Shown in pieces: positions 59,221 through 64,000 of a DNA stretch of 64,000 nucleotides. The notes under the pieces were generated by a model. That model had not been told where the DNA came from. It searched no databases and saw only the letters and a list, made by a program, of their open reading frames with translations. The DNA comes from Glycine soja (lineage: Eukaryota > Streptophyta > Magnoliopsida > Fabales > Fabaceae): contig NC_041008.1 in NCBI RefSeq assembly GCF_004193775.1, positions 10,869,731 through 10,933,730 of the forward strand, read 5' to 3'. Positions within the stretch are counted from its first letter, which is position 1. Every line of letters begins with the position of its first letter. The translations under genes were made by a program, and so were the position numbers.

Positions 59221-60542
59221 TGACAGGACTATCATTTATTTTCCTGCTTTAGATACAGTTTTATGTTTTAGTTTCAGTTTTTACGTTTTAATTTATTTAT
59301 TTAGAAAATTTCAAAATTTTTGAACAGTTTACAATTATGTTTATGCAGTGGTTTGTTGGTTTGAAATTTCTGTGTTTGTGAATGAATTTGAAATTGATCA
59401 ATGGCATGAATTGAGTGAATTACGATGATTAGATCACGTGCTTTGAATGAGTATGCAGTAATTAGAAGAGAAAGAACATGAATTAGGGACGTAAGTGAAA
59501 ATGTTAGCTTGTTTGGCAGGTAAATTGTGAAGGTAATCATTAGCCACAAACCAGTGAGTTGTGTGAACCTTAATTGTGAAAGAACGACTAGCATTGGGTA
59601 TCGATCTTTGCATGAATCTCTGAATACTGAATGAATGCATGATTTTGGAAATGATGAAGGCCATGATTGATTGAAATAGCCACTTAGCCAAATAGCTTAC
59701 CTTGTTCATGAATGATTTATCCCTTGTACCCATGTTGAGCTTAAATTTGATTGATTGACTTGAACCCTGAGCCTGTAAATTGTAATCTCCATCTACCTTT
59801 CCTTAGGTTGTAGGAGAGCATCATGGTTCAAAGCAAATTTGTCCCAAATTTGGGGGAGGTTGTTGGGTGATGATAATTGTGGTAAGACAAGTATACAACC
59901 ACACATAAACTTTTTCAAGAAGCAGCAAAGACTGCTAAAAAAAAAGAGAAAGAGGAGAAATTTCAAGAATAAAAGTATGTGTGTTTTGTTACTTAAGCTA
60001 AGTTCCTTACATGTATGTGGCAAGTCAATAGAAGCTGGAGTAAAAAAAAAAGAGTTGATCTAAGGATGAATGCTCTCCTAGAACCTAAGTTTTGCATCCT
60101 AGAAAAACCATGACTTGTTTGCAGCCCAGCCTCATTACAAGCCAGGAAAGCCCTTCGGATTCAATTTATGTGTTTGTGATTGTATGTCATGAGATGAAAT
60201 TCAAAAGTTAAGACTTGTGTTGGTTGTTGAATTGGAAAATTGTCTTAAACACTTGTGCTTATGAGTGAAACAGTGACCGTGAGGATTTGGCTTGATGAAC
60301 CTTCCTTGATACCTGTCTTGCTTGCTAGCTTATTTCACTTGTGTTGCTTAATAACCATGTTCATATCTTTGAAATTCTGCATATCTTTATGAAAAGCTAT
60401 TGGTTGAAAGAATTGCTTGCCACTTGTGTTCATGTGATTGAATGCTTTGGAACAAATACAATTTTGAATAACCACTGGGATTTTGTCACTTGAGGACAAG
60501 TGAACTGTTCTTTCTTTGCTTGAGGATAAGCAAAACTGTAAA
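59221..60542 (+). other. 3' non-coding block of Athila-like copy B
   Basis: No conserved protein is seen. The second half (59890-60540) aligns with the inverse of 12816-13460, including 'caagaagcagcaaagactgc' and 'gaggacaag'. Shared sequence between copies explains short open frames seen on both strands here. Confidence 0.7.
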
Positions 60543-60554
60543 TTTGGGGGAGTT
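60543..60554 (+). other. Polypurine tract of copy B
   Basis: TTTGGGGGAGTT directly precedes the LTR start TGTTAGTCGTCATTTACG, as in the copy at 12.8 kb. Confidence 0.8.
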
Positions 60555-61900
60555 TGTTAGTCGTCATTTACGATTAACTTTTGTATTGAAAAGTTTCATG
60601 AAATTTATATCTTTTCCCCAATTTATAGTTCTTTTTATAGGTTTGTACATATTTTTATTATTAGTTTAATTTCACTCGGTAGATATTCCCAATATTGTGA
60701 ATTAATGTGGTTCAACTTTAGTTTCAGGCTAAAGGATGAAGAAGAAGAAGGTTGAAGCAGCTGGTGTCTCGCTAAGCGACACATATGCGCTTAGCGAGTA
60801 ACATTCGTTAAGTGAGGCACTCAGCTTGCTCAGCGAGTTGGGAGAATCTGTCATTCATGCATGCGCCCAGTGCGTCATCAACTCGCTCAGCGAGTCATTT
60901 GTCTTTTCTCGCACTCAGCGCGCCTAGCTCGCTAAGCGAAAATTCACTAACTTGCGCTTGGTGAGAAAATGGCGCTAAGCGAGCCTTCAGGATCAAAAAG
61001 CCCTTAAAAGACTGAAGTTGGCAGAAAATAAGAGAGTTCTTTGGGAGGAGAGACGTAACAGAGCCAAAAAAGAGAGCAAGTTAGAAGAGCTTAGACGAAA
61101 AGTTTTAGCCTTTAAGAGATTATGAGTTTAGAAGTGATTATTAGGTTTTTAGAGGTGGAGGAGGCATTCCCACCCCTTTGTAATCTTAATTATCCTTCAA
61201 AAACCTGTTCTTGTGCTGAAAGGTGCTAACTTGCAATGGAAGGCTAAATCTTTGGTTGGGGATTTCTGCTGAACTTTGATGTAAAATCATTTACTATCTA
61301 TTTAAAGTTGTTTTATTGTGTTCATTACTTCTATCTGCACTTAATTCTTGCATGCTTGTGGCTTGATCACCCATTTGTGTGTAAAGTTAGGATTTTTAGC
61401 ATTGGAAAGTGATTTAAATCCTTAGAACTGGATAGAGCAGGTTAGAGAACTATTTGTCTAGACACGGAGTGTAGGAATTTAGTTTATATTATGTTGTAAT
61501 CTTAATGCAACTCGTTTAGGCTAAGTTCGACGAGGGATCTAGAACGAAGTTTAGATAGAGTTAGACTCATTCACTCGAGGGATCCTGGTTTGGGTAGTTG
61601 TTATCTGCATAGAACACAACACATAACCTTAAATAGAGAAAAATACTCAATAACATCAAGTAGGTTCAGTAGAAAGACCCAACATTTTTCATCATTTGTT
61701 TATCTCTCACCTTTAGATAGTTAATTTTGTAGTTAAATTAGAATTATAGACACAAATTCTCTTTATATTTACTAGCGTTATACAAATGTTTACCTACTGA
61801 ATGAATGCTCTCTAAATGAAACAGTTCCATGTGATTCGATACTCGGTTCTTACCATTATATATTACTTGCGCGACTCAGTACACTTGTTGATTAGTATCG
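60555..61900 (+). repeat. 3' LTR of Athila-like copy B
   Basis: It starts TGTTAGTCGTCATTTACG. It aligns in inverse orientation with 15300-16437 and with the shorter copy 11825-12800. Homology ends near 61900 at 'attagtatcgctgt', about 30 bp short of the LTR end seen at 15275. A dense CGCTAAGCG cluster lies at 60765-60985. Confidence 0.85.
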
Positions 61901-61905
61901 CTGTT

Positions 61906-62160
61906 GGGTGAGTGCGGAATAGTAGGTGGGGAGCAACTAGGGGTGCCTTTGTAGGAGCCTTAGCCCTGGCCTTGCGGGTCCCCGGGAAGGTACTAGATGT
62001 GTCGGCGGGGTTCCAGTAGTTTTTTTTCTGATGTAGGCCAAATTGATGGCCGAGCTTAAGGACTCGAAGGTGAGTGAATCAGAGATGACCCCTCGAGCTT
62101 CACAGAGGGCAATGATCAAAGCTAGAAATCTCAACCTTGAGGAGTTGGATTGGGCGATCT
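61906..62160 (-). pseudogene. Third fragment of the env-like/plant transposon gene
   Basis: The minus-strand frame 62134-61937 reads 'RFLALIIALCEARGVISDSL', then 'TFESLSSAINLAYIRKK', closely matching 'LSFPALIIALCMTQGVVTDS' and 'INLAYIRKN' of the plus-strand copy at 58500-58610. It directly abuts the LTR of copy B in the opposite direction, so it came from a separate insertion or rearrangement. Confidence 0.75.
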
Positions 62161-62735
62161 AATAATAGTAAAATTGATTCATTTAATATTATCAACATAA
62201 TATTCTAAAATAGACTAATAGAAATTAAAATAAAATATTCTTTAACAATATTTACTATAATAGTCTGAATTATAACTATTTCCTACAAAGTAATTTATTG
62301 TAATAAGCTTTGCTGCAACTAACTTTGTTACAACCAGATTTGCTCAAACAAATGAACAAAATATGATCTATTAATATTATAAACATGGAAGAAAAAATAA
62401 ATATGAAAAAAGGTGAAATAAATAATAATATACTTGAAAGTAATATCTTAAGAGGTTCCAACACTAGTAGTTTCAGCACTTGCAGTTTCAACACTTGGAA
62501 TCCTATACTAGCAGTATTTAAAGTGGAAACAAAGAACTCTAAAAACTTTGATCGCTTCACTTCGGTCTTGATTGAATCTATAAATTTAAACCCATGATTC
62601 AACTAGTACATGAATGATTTTAATTGATTCGATTTTGACCCAAATACATAAATGGTCCAAGTCAAACTGTTTGGATCGGTTTGAGTCAATTCGGATTTTC
62701 AGGTGATCTGTACTGTGCATCCCTAATTTTAATCA
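62161..62735. other. AT-rich spacer
   Basis: No gene seen. Both strands show open frames of under 110 codons made of low-complexity residues, which I regard as chance. Confidence 0.55.
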
Positions 62736-64000
62736 AATTTAACAAATAAAATTTATAAATAAAACGCAATAAAAATATAAAAAATAAACCATAAAAATAC
62801 GAAAAAATTCCTATATCATACAATTTTTTTTATTTCTAAAACTCACTTAACAACTAAAAAATTTATAAAAATAATAAAATATTTAAACACAAACAAATTC
62901 TAAAATATAAATCGTAACGATAGACAAAACTAACAATAATAATTCCCTACATCATCATATTATAATTTTTTAATTTCTACAACATACTAAAAAGGGGACT
63001 AGAAAAACATAAAAAAAAATAGAAAAATATAATATCAACTATATTATTTTCTAATAGATTTTCTTAAAAAAAAAGTAACAACTTACTAAAGAATATTAAA
63101 ATAAGATCCCTACGTCTTTCTAAAGCATACAAAAAATAAAATTATTATTAAAACATAAAAAACAAAATATTTCCTAATAAATTGAAAAAAATTAACCAAT
63201 AAAAACAAACAAATATTTTCCTAATACATTTTCCTAATAAAATATCAACAAATAAAACTGAAAAAAGATAAAACAAAAAGGTGCTACTAAAGTATAAATA
63301 AAGTAAAATATAAAATCAACTAAATTAGTATATACGGCATTTTAATAAAATTTACAGATAAAACACAATAGAAATATAAAAAATAAACAGTATAAGTAGG
63401 AAAAAAATTCCTACATCATACAATTTTTTTATTTCTAAAACTCACTTAACAACTAAAAAAATCATTAAAACATTAAAATATTTCAACACAAACATTAGAC
63501 AAAACTAAAAACAATAATTCCCTGCATTGTACCATAATTTTTTAATTTCTACAACATACTAGAGAACTAAAAAAGGGGCTTGCAAAACATAAAAAAATAT
63601 ACAAATATAATATCAGCTATATTATTTTCTAATAGATTTTCTTAAACAAATAACAATTTACTAAAGAATATAAAACTAAGATTCCTACGTCTTTCTAATG
63701 CATACAGAAAAGAAATTTATTAAAACATTAAAAACAACAAATTTCCTAATAAATTTTAAAAAAATTAAGCAATAAACAAAGCAAATATTTTTCTACTACA
63801 GTTTCCTAATAAAATATCAACAAAAAGACTGATAAAATATTAAAAAAAAGTGCTACCCAAATATAAATTAAAAAAATATAAAATCAACTAAATTAGTAAA
63901 TGTTGCATTTTAATCAAATTTAACAAATAAAATTCACAAATAAAAATTAAACAGTAAAAATACGAAAAAATTTCCTACATCATACAATTTTTTTTACTTC
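62736..64000. repeat. AT-rich tandem array, period about 565-600 bp, continues past the window
   Basis: The landmark 'ctacatcatacaattttttt' (or close variant) occurs at 62811, 63411 and 63975. Other landmarks in the same order are 'aactcacttaacaactaaaa', 'atttctacaacatacta', 'cctacgtctttcta' and 'aaatcaactaaattagta'. A shorter internal repetition is seen: 'aattccctacatcatca' near 62942 resembles the landmark itself. The array is cut by the window edge. Confidence 0.85.

Larger units (their letters stand above)
57780..61900 (+). mobile_element. Athila-like element, 3' part only (copy B)
   Basis: Plus-strand order: env-like/plant transposon gene relic (57840-59220), 3' non-coding block (59220-60542), polypurine tract, and a 1.35-kb LTR (60555-61900). 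The block 59890-60554 is homologous to 12801-13460 in inverse orientation. Everything upstream of the env-like gene (LTR, gag, pol) is missing. Past 61900 the sequence switches to another fragment. Confidence 0.8.

Noticed and set aside
62276..62602. Open frames on both strands with Leu/Phe/Ile-rich low complexity
   Set aside because: Composition is that of AT-rich repetitive DNA and there is no domain or conserved motif.

Overview
The window is plant nuclear DNA, most likely from a legume and probably Glycine (soybean or a close relative). It is AT-rich, full of simple repeats, with very few long reading frames, one small spliced gene, and many decayed retrotransposons and DNA transposons nested in one another. 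The legume guess rests on the style of the repeats: Athila/Calypso-like elements with a tRNA-Asp primer site and CGCTTAGCG-rich LTRs, long Copia-type LTRs rich in GTAATCGATTAC, and CACTA ends with 'ttctaagacggtt' motifs. It is inference, not a database result.

Layout. 1-11.8 kb: AT-rich intergenic DNA with microsatellites, a 1 kb hAT-like non-autonomous element with 8-bp flanking duplications (6230-7246), and a cluster of TRIM-like LTR/primer-site units (about 8.0-9.1 kb). 11.8-16.4 kb: an internally deleted Athila-like element on the minus strand that keeps an intact 485-residue gag. 16.4-20.5 kb: a decayed CACTA element (TNP2 transposase plus part of a second gene), itself interrupted by a long LTR. 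21.1-22.1 kb: a complete but deleted mini LTR element with a perfect TTTGT target duplication. 24.1-24.9 kb: the one convincing host gene, a two-exon PHD-type zinc-finger protein of 126 residues. 28.9-38.7 kb: a minus-strand LINE split by a gene-capturing CACTA element that carries pieces of a TMK-like receptor kinase and of a methionine-salvage DEP1 enzyme. 39.0-41.9 kb: a deleted Copia element with paired LTRs. 46.4-52.2 kb: a Ty3/gypsy chromovirus-like element, split by a solo LTR with a perfect CTTCT duplication. 53.7-54.8 kb: the C-terminal half of a Mutator-like transposase. 55.0-62.2 kb: two more Athila-like copies facing each other, plus a third piece of their downstream gene. 62.7-64 kb: the start of an AT-rich tandem array with a period of roughly 565-600 bp.

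How it fits together. Almost everything is transposon debris, so the genes do not form a pathway. The insertion order can be read in places: the solo LTR is younger than its gypsy host; the gene-capturing CACTA element is younger than the LINE; the Copia-type LTR is younger than the TNP2 gene it splits; and the Athila-like element at 11.8-16.4 kb abuts and probably cut the second CACTA gene. The observations most worth following are the two-gene capture inside the CACTA element, the intact gag in an element that has lost pol, and the palindrome arrays in the LTRs.
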